This document shows, piece by piece, positions 18,086-27,200 of a stretch of DNA of 64,000 nucleotides. Position 1 is the stretch's first letter, and the number at the start of each line of letters is the position of its first letter. The DNA lies in the NCBI RefSeq assembly GCF_900258475.1, contig NZ_LT984887.1, positions 97,932-161,931 of the forward strand. The letters run 5' to 3'. Origin of the DNA: Anaerococcus sp. Marseille-P3915 (GTDB lineage Bacteria > Bacillota > Clostridia > Tissierellales > Peptoniphilaceae). The notes below the pieces were generated by a model. The model had not been told where the DNA came from and did no database searches. It worked only from the letters and a program-made list of their open reading frames with translations. The position numbers and the translations under genes are program-made.

Positions 18086-20596
18086 ATGAAATTTGAATTA
18101 AAAAAGATTATAAAAAATAAAATTTTCCTTATTTTTATCCTCGCTAGTCTTATCTTTGTCCTTTTTATCAATTTTATCAAAAAAGCAGATATTGATTATT
18201 TTTTAATTGACGGTTTGGAAGATGTGAATGTACTTGATAGGGTTTTAGAAAAAGATAATGATCTTAGCTTTAAACTTTCTGACACTTACCCACCTACTAC
18301 GATTTGGCAAGGAGTGACAGATAATTTTAATAAAGATTACCAAAAGATTGTTGGGCAAATTGATTATGATGAAATGGTACTTTCAAGTGATGAATACCTA
18401 GGAGAAAATCCTCCTATTATGAGAGCATCTTTTTTCGAGGATATCTTAAATTTTATTGATAAGTACAAGCTTAAGACAAGTCCTCTAAATGAGCAGAAAT
18501 TAATATTCTTAAGGGATTTTTATAGAAATATTGAAAGTAGAGACTTAAGCCCAGAATCTTTTATAAAAAATATAAGAAAGTCAAGTCAAAATATTTTTTA
18601 TTCTAATATAAAAATATATTTCGGCTTAGTTCCTGTCCTGTTAATAAGCCTATTTGTAGGTGCAAGCCTTAGTAGGGATTATGAAAATGGTCAGGCCTTT
18701 TTAAAATTAACTTCTATCAAGAAAAGGATTTGGATTTTACTTGATAAGCTTAGTCTAGGACTTTTTCTAGCTTTTATATATTTTCTTATAATTGTACTAA
18801 CATCACTTTTAATAGGTAAAATTAATGGGGATTATGATTGGATTTTTACTTTACCAATAGGAAGTTTTGGGGAAAATCAAAACCAGGTTGTTTTTGCTGG
18901 ATTTCTATGGAAAACTTTTCTTATCTTTATGGCAAGAGTGTTTTTCTTTAGTAGTGCCTTTATAAGCTTAGGATTGATTTTTAAAAATACCAATATTTTT
19001 CTAGAAACAGTGGTATTTATAAGTGGAGTTTTAGGTGCTTTAACTGAATTTGCTGAAAAATTACAAACCATCTACAATCCATTTTATTTTTCCTATTATG
19101 ATTTTATTCTCGGCAGCAAAAAATTAATGGGGAATATAAAAGGAAGGGTCGATTTTTCTTACCAAAGCCCAAGTTTTAAATTAAGCCTTATAGGAATTTA
19201 TCTAATTTTCGGGATATTATTTTTGATAATTGCTTATGGTTTTATAAAATTTGCTAAGGGAAAGATTGGTAGAAACAAAATTAAAAAAGAAAGAATAAAG
19301 GTTAAGGATTTACTTTCTTTTGAAAAACTTAAAATAAAATCTTTTAGCAAAAATACAGGCCTAAGCTTCACTCTTATCGCACTTATATTACTAATTTTCT
19401 CTATAAATCTAAGGTCAAAAATGACAAGCAAAGATTTTTATGCTTATAAAAATACCTTTATGAAGATTGCCATGATAAGAGATGGGGCAAATTTTATTGA
19501 AAACTCTAATACAAGTGATAAAGGTGAGGATCCCAACTTAGCTTCCAAGACTCAGGCTTATATGGATAAGCTTAATGACCTGGACAGGCTAAAGGAAGCA
19601 TCTGATTCGGAGAATTTTTATAAAATTTTGTCAAAAGCTAGTTTGTTTGCTGAAAGTCTTGGTGATGAATTAAACCCAAATCTTGCCGATGAGCACTTTA
19701 AGGTTTCTGAGGGAAATTTGATAAATGGAAAGATATCTGAGTTTTCAAAACAAGCCAGCCATAGTTTCAGAAAAGAGCTAATAAGTAGAGATATCAAGCC
19801 TATGAATTTAATTTTTGATAGAAGCCTTACTTATTATGATAAGTTAAAAGATGAAAGGGTTTTGGATGCTGCTATAAAGGCTCAGATACCTAAGGATACT
19901 TCTTCTTTTATACTGTTTTTAAAGCTTATAAATGAATATAAACTTCTTATCGTTCTTATAACGATATGCGTATTTATCTATGGAGGAGCTTATAAATATG
20001 AATTTATTAATGAAAATTCCTATGATTTGTTAAGGACTCAGCCTCTTGATTTAAGAAAAGTCTATGATAAAAAATTCCTAGCAAGTCTTACTTTTTGCCT
20101 TAAATTTTTACTAGTGACAAGCCTTGTGATTGTAATTTTGGGAATTTTCAATGACCCTAGGCATACTTTAAATTTTCCTATTTTAAAATATTTAGGAAGG
20201 GTAGCTGATCCGAATCTTGCTACAGACTATTCAAAGGATTTTACCTATATCTCTCTTGGCAGATATCTATTAGATACGATGATTTTAAGCCTATCTTTTC
20301 TAATGTTTTTGCTAAGCATTGTTCAATTGCTAAGCCTTATTGTTAAAGATATGTTTAAGACCTATTTATACCTTGCCTTAATAATCTTAATGATGTTTTT
20401 AATTTTATACTTGTTTAGGTCCTATTCATATTTAAATCCCCTCACTTATTTCTTAGCTGAAGAAATTGTTGATGGCAGCCTAAGTGTAAAATATGGTATA
20501 AATCATTTTGATAGCTATATAGGATCGATTTACCTTATTTTGTTGGGAGTTTTAATCTATTTAATAGGAAGGAAATTGGCAAGGAAAATTTTATAA
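18086..20596 (+). CDS. Very large ABC-2-type permease (two fused halves)
   Basis: 836 residues, about three times a normal ABC-2 subunit. The N-terminal half has a membrane segment at 11-30, a long extracytoplasmic region (about 31-170), then five or so helices to about 390. A second unit repeats the plan: a segment near 430-445, a second outside loop to about 625, then further helices to the C terminus (ending GVLIYLIGRKLARKIL). It thus looks like a fused dimer of ABC-2 permeases of the bacteriocin-associated or YhgE-like style. The partner is probably the divergent ATPase at 16697-17584. AGGAAGG precedes the ATG. Substrate unknown. Confidence 0.75.
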   Translation: MKFELKKIIKNKIFLIFILASLIFVLFINFIKKADIDYFLIDGLEDVNVLDRVLEKDNDLSFKLSDTYPPTTIWQGVTDNFNKDYQKIVGQIDYDEMVLSSDEYLGENPPIMRASFFEDILNFIDKYKLKTSPLNEQKLIFLRDFYRNIESRDLSPESFIKNIRKSSQNIFYSNIKIYFGLVPVLLISLFVGASLSRDYENGQAFLKLTSIKKRIWILLDKLSLGLFLAFIYFLIIVLTSLLIGKINGDYDWIFTLPIGSFGENQNQVVFAGFLWKTFLIFMARVFFFSSAFISLGLIFKNTNIFLETVVFISGVLGALTEFAEKLQTIYNPFYFSYYDFILGSKKLMGNIKGRVDFSYQSPSFKLSLIGIYLIFGILFLIIAYGFIKFAKGKIGRNKIKKERIKVKDLLSFEKLKIKSFSKNTGLSFTLIALILLIFSINLRSKMTSKDFYAYKNTFMKIAMIRDGANFIENSNTSDKGEDPNLASKTQAYMDKLNDLDRLKEASDSENFYKILSKASLFAESLGDELNPNLADEHFKVSEGNLINGKISEFSKQASHSFRKELISRDIKPMNLIFDRSLTYYDKLKDERVLDAAIKAQIPKDTSSFILFLKLINEYKLLIVLITICVFIYGGAYKYEFINENSYDLLRTQPLDLRKVYDKKFLASLTFCLKFLLVTSLVIVILGIFNDPRHTLNFPILKYLGRVADPNLATDYSKDFTYISLGRYLLDTMILSLSFLMFLLSIVQLLSLIVKDMFKTYLYLALIILMMFLILYLFRSYSYLNPLTYFLAEEIVDGSLSVKYGINHFDSYIGSIYLILLGVLIYLIGRKLARKIL

Positions 20597-20602
20597 TAAG
20601 TT

Positions 20603-20635
20603 GGCAGCTTTTATATAAGGCTGCCCTTATTTTTT
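20603..20635 (+). terminator. Intrinsic terminator after the large permease
   Basis: Stem GGCAGC (20603-20608)/GCTGCC (20620-20625) is followed by a T-rich run including TTTTTT. Confidence 0.8.
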
Positions 20636-20659
20636 ATAGAAAATTAGCCAGTCTTTGAG

Positions 20660-20665
20660 TATAAT
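20660..20665 (+). promoter_or_regulatory. Putative -10 element for the uppS operon
   Basis: A consensus TATAAT occurs 27 bases before the uppS ATG, with a weak TAGAAA 17 bases further upstream. Confidence 0.4.
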
Positions 20666-20691
20666 GACTTAAGGAATTTAAGAGAGGACTT

Positions 20692-21387
20692 ATGACTGAA
20701 TTAAAAATACCATCCCATCTTGCTATCATTCTTGATGGCAATGGAAGATGGGCTAAGAAACAAAATAGGCCTAGGACCTTCGGCCATAAGGAAGGTGCGG
20801 AAAATGTGATTAGGATTGCAAGGTCTGCCAAGAAGTTTGGCATTAAGACTTTGACTCTTTATGCATTTTCTACAGAAAATTGGAAAAGACCCGCTAGTGA
20901 GGTCGGATTTTTGATGGATTTGCTTATTAAATTTGTAAAATCCAAACTTGATGAACTTATTGCAGAAGATTGTAAGCTTAATTTCTTGGGAGATATTTCT
21001 AAGCTTCCAGAAAAAACAAGAGAAGCTTGCCTTTATGCCTTGGATAAAACCAAGGATAACAAGTCTCTGCTTATAAATATTGCCCTTAATTATGGGGGTA
21101 GGGATGAGCTTGTCCATGCCTTTAGAGAAATTATGGCCAAGGGATATGGTCCTGATGATATTACAGAAGAGATGATTTCTGATAATTTATATACATCAGG
21201 TCAATCTGACCCAGACCTTTTGATTAGACCTGGCGGTGAGCTTAGGTTGTCTAATTTTCTAATCTATCAGATGGCTTACACAGAGCTTTATTTTACAGAT
21301 GTTTTGTGGCCAGATTTTACTGAGGATGATTTAAAGGATGCAATCCTTGATTTTACTAGAAGAGATAGAAGATATGGTGGCCTATGA
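20692..21387 (+). CDS. uppS: Undecaprenyl diphosphate synthase (cis-prenyltransferase)
   Basis: 231 residues, slightly short for the family. The diagnostic start HLAIILDGNGRWAK is present with the catalytic Asp15, followed by TLYAFSTENWKRP, LNYGGRDEL, SDPDLLIRPGGELRLSNFL and a C-terminal LWPDF. It makes the C55 lipid carrier for cell-wall building blocks. It is the first gene of an operon with cdsA, rseP, ispG and polC, an order widely kept in Gram-positive bacteria. It overlaps cdsA by 4 bases. Confidence 0.95.
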   Translation: MTELKIPSHLAIILDGNGRWAKKQNRPRTFGHKEGAENVIRIARSAKKFGIKTLTLYAFSTENWKRPASEVGFLMDLLIKFVKSKLDELIAEDCKLNFLGDISKLPEKTREACLYALDKTKDNKSLLINIALNYGGRDELVHAFREIMAKGYGPDDITEEMISDNLYTSGQSDPDLLIRPGGELRLSNFLIYQMAYTELYFTDVLWPDFTEDDLKDAILDFTRRDRRYGGL

Positions 21388-22163
21388 TTAAGTTTTTAAA
21401 CAGGGCCTTTGGTGGTGCTGTAATATTAACACTTTTGATTTTAATAACTTACTTGGGCAGGATTCCACTTGCTCTTGGAGTGGCAGCTTTTTCTTATATA
21501 GCCCTCCATGAGATGGATAAGGCCCTTAGTAAGATTAAACTCCACCTACCAATGAAGTGCCTTTATTTTACTAATGGGATAATCATGCTTGCGGCCTTTA
21601 TAAATAATTCTGATATTTATATAGCTTCCCTTGTGGTTTCGGTTTTGTATTTATTTATGTACATCATCCTAACTGGTCACTACAGCCTTTATGATGGCTT
21701 TGCTGCAGCCTTTGTTATGCTTTATGTATCATTTTTGATCTCCCATATCCTAAGGATAAAAAATGTGTCCTATGTGTGGATGCTTTATATTACAGCCTGG
21801 GGATCTGATACCTTTGCCTATCTTGTTGGCAGCCTTTTTGGCAGGCACAAGATGGAATGGATGGCTCACATTAGCCCGAATAAGACCATTGAGGGGTCAA
21901 TTGGTGGAATTGCTGGAGCTACGATTTTAAATATTGTCTATTGCCATGAATTTGGCCTTGACACTTATGTTAGAGAGATAGTTATTTTTACAATTATTGC
22001 TGCGATTATGTCACAAATTGGTGACTTGATTGCATCTTATATTAAAAGACAAACTGGAATTAAAGATTTTGGTAACCTAATACCAGGCCATGGTGGCATC
22101 CTTGATAGGTTTGATTCTATCATGTTTATTGCACCTGTCCTTTATCTTTTTTCTAGGATTTAA
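21384..22163 (+). CDS. cdsA: Phosphatidate cytidylyltransferase
   Basis: 259 residues with about seven membrane segments. The family signature is near the C terminus: SQIGDLIASYIKRQTGIKDFGNLIPGHGG continuing to LDRFDS; a SPNKTIEGSIGG segment precedes it. The enzyme makes CDP-diacylglycerol from phosphatidic acid, the precursor used by PgsA (also in this window). Its ATG overlaps the uppS stop. In many relatives dxr follows here, but the next gene is rseP. Confidence 0.95.
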   Translation: MIKFLNRAFGGAVILTLLILITYLGRIPLALGVAAFSYIALHEMDKALSKIKLHLPMKCLYFTNGIIMLAAFINNSDIYIASLVVSVLYLFMYIILTGHYSLYDGFAAAFVMLYVSFLISHILRIKNVSYVWMLYITAWGSDTFAYLVGSLFGRHKMEWMAHISPNKTIEGSIGGIAGATILNIVYCHEFGLDTYVREIVIFTIIAAIMSQIGDLIASYIKRQTGIKDFGNLIPGHGGILDRFDSIMFIAPVLYLFSRI

Positions 22164-22172
22164 GGAGAATTG

Positions 22173-23189
22173 ATGAGAATATTAATAGCGGTAGTACTAT
22201 TTTTGCTACTAATTGTATTTCACGAGTTTGGTCACTTCCTTGTGGCCAAACTTTCTGGAATCAAGGTAAATGAGTTTGCAGTGGGCATGGGGCCCCTTAT
22301 TTTTTCTAAAGAAAAGGGAGAGACCCTTTATTCTTTAAGGCTAATCCCAATTGGTGGCTACTGTGCCATGGAAGGTGAGGATGAAGAATCGCCAGACCCT
22401 AGATCTTTTGATAGGGCACCGGCTTCTAAGAGATTTCTAACAATCTTGGCAGGCCCTGTAGCTAATCTTATTATAGCTGTCCTAGTCTTTATGACTGTGG
22501 GCCTTATGGCAGGGATAATTACTACTTCAATAGGGGATTTTACAGAAAATTCACCAGCTAAAGAAGCTGGCATGCAAGTAGGAGATGAGATAAGAAAAGT
22601 TGGAGATAAGGATATCAAAGATTTCACTGATATTTCTGCAGGAATTGCTGATTTTTATAAGGATAAGGATTATGATAAGCCTATCACAGTTCAGTATTAT
22701 AGAGAAAGTTCAGATACCATCACAGCTGTAGATTTGAAGGTAGAAGTAAAAGATGATTCTGCCTATATTGGTATAATGCCAGCAAGAAAGAGGCCAGGAT
22801 TTTTTGAAGCTATTGGCCTTGGTTTTAGTGAAACTTGGAAAAATATCAAGATGATTTTTACAGTTCTTGGTAGACTATTTACAGGAAAAATTGCCCTAGG
22901 AGCCCTATCAGGTCCAATTGGAGTCCTAAAGGAAATGGGCAACCAAGCCAATAACGGCCTTGCCAATCTCTTATACTTTTTAGGTTATATTTCTGTTAAC
23001 CTAGCAGTTTTTAACCTACTTCCAATACCAGCCCTTGACGGGTCAAAGCTTTTGACAAGTGGGATAGAGATATTGACAGGCAAGAAAATAAACAAAAAAA
23101 TCGAAGAAAGAATCACCATAGTTGGATTTATCCTCCTAATGGGACTTATAATTTTGGTAAGCATAAAAGATATAATTAATTTATTTTAA
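22173..23189 (+). CDS. rseP: Site-2 intramembrane metalloprotease
   Basis: 338 residues from the ATG at 22173, 5 bases after AAGGAG; the TTG at 22170 is too close to that site. The zinc motif HEFGH lies in the first membrane helix (about residues 17-21). One PDZ domain follows (about 115-190, with SPAKEAGMQVGDEI), and the second catalytic element NLLPIPALDGS sits near residue 285. It cleaves membrane-bound anti-sigma factors or leftover signal peptides inside the bilayer; the target here is unknown. It lies mid-operon between cdsA and ispG. Confidence 0.93.
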   Translation: MRILIAVVLFLLLIVFHEFGHFLVAKLSGIKVNEFAVGMGPLIFSKEKGETLYSLRLIPIGGYCAMEGEDEESPDPRSFDRAPASKRFLTILAGPVANLIIAVLVFMTVGLMAGIITTSIGDFTENSPAKEAGMQVGDEIRKVGDKDIKDFTDISAGIADFYKDKDYDKPITVQYYRESSDTITAVDLKVEVKDDSAYIGIMPARKRPGFFEAIGLGFSETWKNIKMIFTVLGRLFTGKIALGALSGPIGVLKEMGNQANNGLANLLYFLGYISVNLAVFNLLPIPALDGSKLLTSGIEILTGKKINKKIEERITIVGFILLMGLIILVSIKDIINLF

Positions 23190-23201
23190 AAGGAAGGCAA
23201 A

Positions 23202-24260
23202 ATGAGAAGACAAACTAGGAAAATTTTTGTAGGAGATGTTGCTATTGGAGGCGACTCTCCTATTTCTATCCAATCAATGACAACAGCAAAAACATCAGAT
23301 GTGGATGCGGTAGTAAAGCAAATAAGGGCCCTTGAGGCTGAAGGCTGCGATATATCTCGCTCAGCCATCAATACCATAGAAGATGCTAAGGCCATCAGAA
23401 AAATTAAGGAAGCTACAAATATTCCTTTTGTAGCAGATATACAATTTGATTACAAGCTTGCCCTAGCAGCTGTAGAAAATGGCTGTGATTGCTTAAGATA
23501 CAATCCAGGCAATATTGGCGGCAAGGATAAGGTAGCTCTTTTAGTTGAAGAATGCAAGAAACGCTCAATTCCAATAAGGATTGGGGTAAACTCAGGTTCT
23601 GTTTCAAGAGAAATTGTCGATCGCTTTGGGGGAGTTAATAAGGATTCCCTTGTGGCAAGTGCCCTTGAAGAGGTTAAAATCCTTGAAGACATGGATTTTC
23701 ACGATATAAAAATATCTGTAAAATCATCTGATGTAAATACCATGATAGATGCCTATAGGCTCTTATCTTCAAAGGTTGACTACCCACTTCACCTAGGAGT
23801 AACAGAGGCAGGACCTCTCTATCAAGCCCTTGTCAAATCATCAATTGGTATAGGTTCTTTATTAAAAGATGGAATTGGCGATACGCTTAGGGTTTCAATC
23901 ACAGGTGATATTGTTGAAGAAGTTAAGGCTGGCAAGGCAATTCTAAAGGCCCTTGGCCTAAGACGAGATGGGCTTGATATAGTATCTTGTCCAACTTGCT
24001 CAAGAACTACCGTAGACCTTCCAAATATTGTTGCAGAAGTTGAAGAAAAATCAAAGGGCCTTAAGGTAAATACTAAGGTTGCAATCATGGGTTGTCCAGT
24101 AAATGGGCCTGGAGAATCAAAGGAAGCTGACTATGGGATTTCTGCAGCAAATGGCATGGGATTCTTGTTTAAAGATGGAAAGACTATCAAGAAAGTAAAG
24201 GAAGAAGAAATAGTAGATACCCTAATAGAAGTTTTGAAAGAAAAGCAAGATGAGAATTGA
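23202..24260 (+). CDS. ispG: 4-hydroxy-3-methylbut-2-enyl diphosphate synthase
   Basis: 352 residues, normal for bacterial IspG. The TIM-barrel start IQSMTT is present, and the [4Fe-4S] cluster Cys residues are seen in SCPTCSRTTVDL and GCPVNGPGE near the C terminus. It carries out the penultimate step of the MEP isoprenoid pathway, supplying the precursor used by UppS upstream. No dxr, dxs or other MEP gene lies in the window. Its last 11 bases overlap the polC start. Confidence 0.95.
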   Translation: MRRQTRKIFVGDVAIGGDSPISIQSMTTAKTSDVDAVVKQIRALEAEGCDISRSAINTIEDAKAIRKIKEATNIPFVADIQFDYKLALAAVENGCDCLRYNPGNIGGKDKVALLVEECKKRSIPIRIGVNSGSVSREIVDRFGGVNKDSLVASALEEVKILEDMDFHDIKISVKSSDVNTMIDAYRLLSSKVDYPLHLGVTEAGPLYQALVKSSIGIGSLLKDGIGDTLRVSITGDIVEEVKAGKAILKALGLRRDGLDIVSCPTCSRTTVDLPNIVAEVEEKSKGLKVNTKVAIMGCPVNGPGESKEADYGISAANGMGFLFKDGKTIKKVKEEEIVDTLIEVLKEKQDEN

Positions 24261-27200
24261 TCTGGGCTCTTTAATAAAAATTGAAAAAGAAATTTTTTAT
24301 ATAATTGAAGCTACCTATTACAAAAAAGAAAATAGGCTCCACCTTTTGATAGAAAGCGAAGACCCACTTTTAAGCAACAAGGAGGAAGACCTAAGAGAAT
24401 ATTTTTCTGACATGGACCTTTCTATAAGCTATAAAAAAATAGAGATAGAAGAGCCTCATGAATTAGAAAATATAAATGAAGAAGTTCCTGAAAATTTAGG
24501 TAATAATTACGATTCGTTTGTGGATGATTTTGAAGAAGAAATTGACTATATGGATATACCTCCTTATGAAGACTTAAAGCCTAGTAAGGAAGATATGCCA
24601 AGTGATAATTTTCAAAATATTGGCCAAAAGCCTGAAAAAGTAGAAGATGAGCCTTTAAATTCAAATAAGGAAGGAACTTCTTCTCAAGAAGAAAAAACAG
24701 CAACGGGAGAAATTCCTCAAAAGGAAGAAAATCCTAATGAACAAGACTCGGCAAAAGACCTAAAAAAAGCCAAGGAGGCCAAGCTCCAAAGGCAAATTGC
24801 CAATGCAATTTCTATCCAAAACTCAGCCAAGGAAAAAATCCAAAAGCAAAAGCCAGCTGAGGATGGCCTAAATTTTGGTAAAAAGCAAAGGCTAGAGCCT
24901 ATAAATATAGAAGATCTTTATGATAAAAAGGGCATGGCAAATGGCCTCCTAGGTAGGATTTTTGGACTATCTTGCTTTGAGACTAAAAATGGATATTTTA
25001 TCTATACCTTTGACCTTGAAGATAAGACCGATGCCATATCTTGTAAGATTTTTGCCAATAAAAATAACAATTATAAGCTTGAAGGCCTAAAAGATGGGAT
25101 GGCAGTCCAGGTTGAAGGAACTCTTAACTTTGATGACTTTGCCAAGGAAGATGTCTTTACAATCAATTCTGTGAGGGAGGCTCTAATTGGTAAGAAAGTT
25201 GACCTAGCAGCTGACAAGCGTTTTGAGCTCCAGCTTCACACCAAATATACCAACCTCGATGGTTTTGTGGATGATGGAGACCTTTTAGGCACTCTTACAG
25301 ACTGGGGTTGGGATACAATTGGTATAACCGATACGGAGAACCTCCAAGTCCTACCAAATATCTATGACAAGTACAAGTCAAAAGGTATCAAGGTTTTGCC
25401 AGGTGCAGAACTCCTTATGGTTGAAGATGACCTTAGGATTCTTACAAATCTATCAGAAAAGGATCCAGCAGATTTTAAAAAGCTTGAAGAAGGCTCTTTC
25501 GTAGTATTTGATATAGAGACCACAGGCCTTTTAAGATATAGGGATGCCATTACAGAAATTGGTGCAGTTAGGGTTGAAAATGGAGAAATAACCGAGACTT
25601 ACAACCAGCTAATAAACCCTGAAAGGATGTTGCCTGAAAAAATTATAGAGATAACAGGCATAACAGATGCCATGCTTGCCGATAAGCCAAAGATAGATGA
25701 GGTCTTGCCAGGATTTTTAGAATTTTGTGGGGATGCAATCCTAGTTGGTCAAAATACAGACTTTGACGTTGGCTTTATTAGGGTTAATGCCCAAAAGTTA
25801 GGACTTAAATTTGACCCAGTCTACCTAGACACCTTGCCAATGGCTAGGGCACTTTTTGATGATATGGGCAAGTTCTCCCTAGATAAAATAGCTAGAAAGC
25901 TTGAAATCCCAGCTTTTAACCACCACAGGGCAAGCGATGATGCTAGGGCTACAGCCCAGATTTTCATTAAGATGTTTGAGATGATTACTAAAGAAGAGGG
26001 CATAAGCCTTCTAAATATCAATTCTCTAACGACTAATTATCCAAAGGCCAAGCACAAAACCTATTCAGTTTTAGCCTATGCCAAGGATAAGATAGGTCTT
26101 AAAAATCTCTACCAACTAATTTCAGAATCAAGGATGAACCATATAGCAAATGGCGAAGCGAGGACTCCTTTATCTACGATTCTAAAATATAGTGAGGGCC
26201 TAATTTTAGGCTCTGGTGGATCTGAAGGAATTCTTGTCGATTATCTAATAAATCAAAGATCTGATAGGGATATAGAAAAATATCTAGGGCTCTTTGATTT
26301 CTACCAGGTTGAGCCCCTATCTATCTATGAAGATATGATAGAAAGTGGGAAAATTGATTCCAAAGACCAGGTAAGGGCCATAAATGAAAAGATAATTGCC
26401 TATGGAAATCGCGATAAAAAGCTTGTAGCAGCAACCGGTGGGGTAAGATACCTAAATCCAAGGGACTATAAGCTTAGAAATATCCTAAAGAAGGGGTCCT
26501 TCTTCTTCTATAAGGAAAATCGTCCTCTTTACTACCTAAGGACTACAGATGAGATGCTTAGGGAATTTGCTTATTTAGGTGATAAAATTTCTTATGACCT
26601 TGTAATAGCTAACCCTAAAAAAATTGCAGACCAGATTGAAGATTTAAGGCCGATTCCACCTGGCACTTTCCCTCCAAAAATCGAGGGGTCTGAAGAGATG
26701 CTTAGGGAAACTTGTTTTAGAAAGGCCCACTCAATCTATGGAGACAAGCTACCAGAAATTGTCGAGGCAAGGCTTGAAAAAGAGCTTAACTCCATTATTT
26801 CAAATGGCTATGCGGTCCTTTATATCATAGCCCAAAAGCTAGTTAAAAAATCTAACGACGATGGCTACCTTGTAGGATCTAGGGGATCGGTCGGTTCATC
26901 TTTTGCAGCGACAATGGCTGATATTACAGAGGTAAACCCACTTTGCCCTCACTATGTGTGCCCAAATTGCAAGCACTCAGAGTTTTTCCCAGAAGACCTC
27001 TTGGGTTCAGGTATAGATTATCCAGATAAAGCTTGTCCAGAATGCGGGACAGAGATGAAAAAAGATGGGCACAACATACCTTTTGAGGTATTTTTGGGCT
27101 TTGAAGGAGATAAGGAACCAGATATAGACTTAAACTTCGCTGGTGAATACCAACCTACAATCCACAAATATACAGAAGAGCTCTTTGGTAGGGGCCATGT

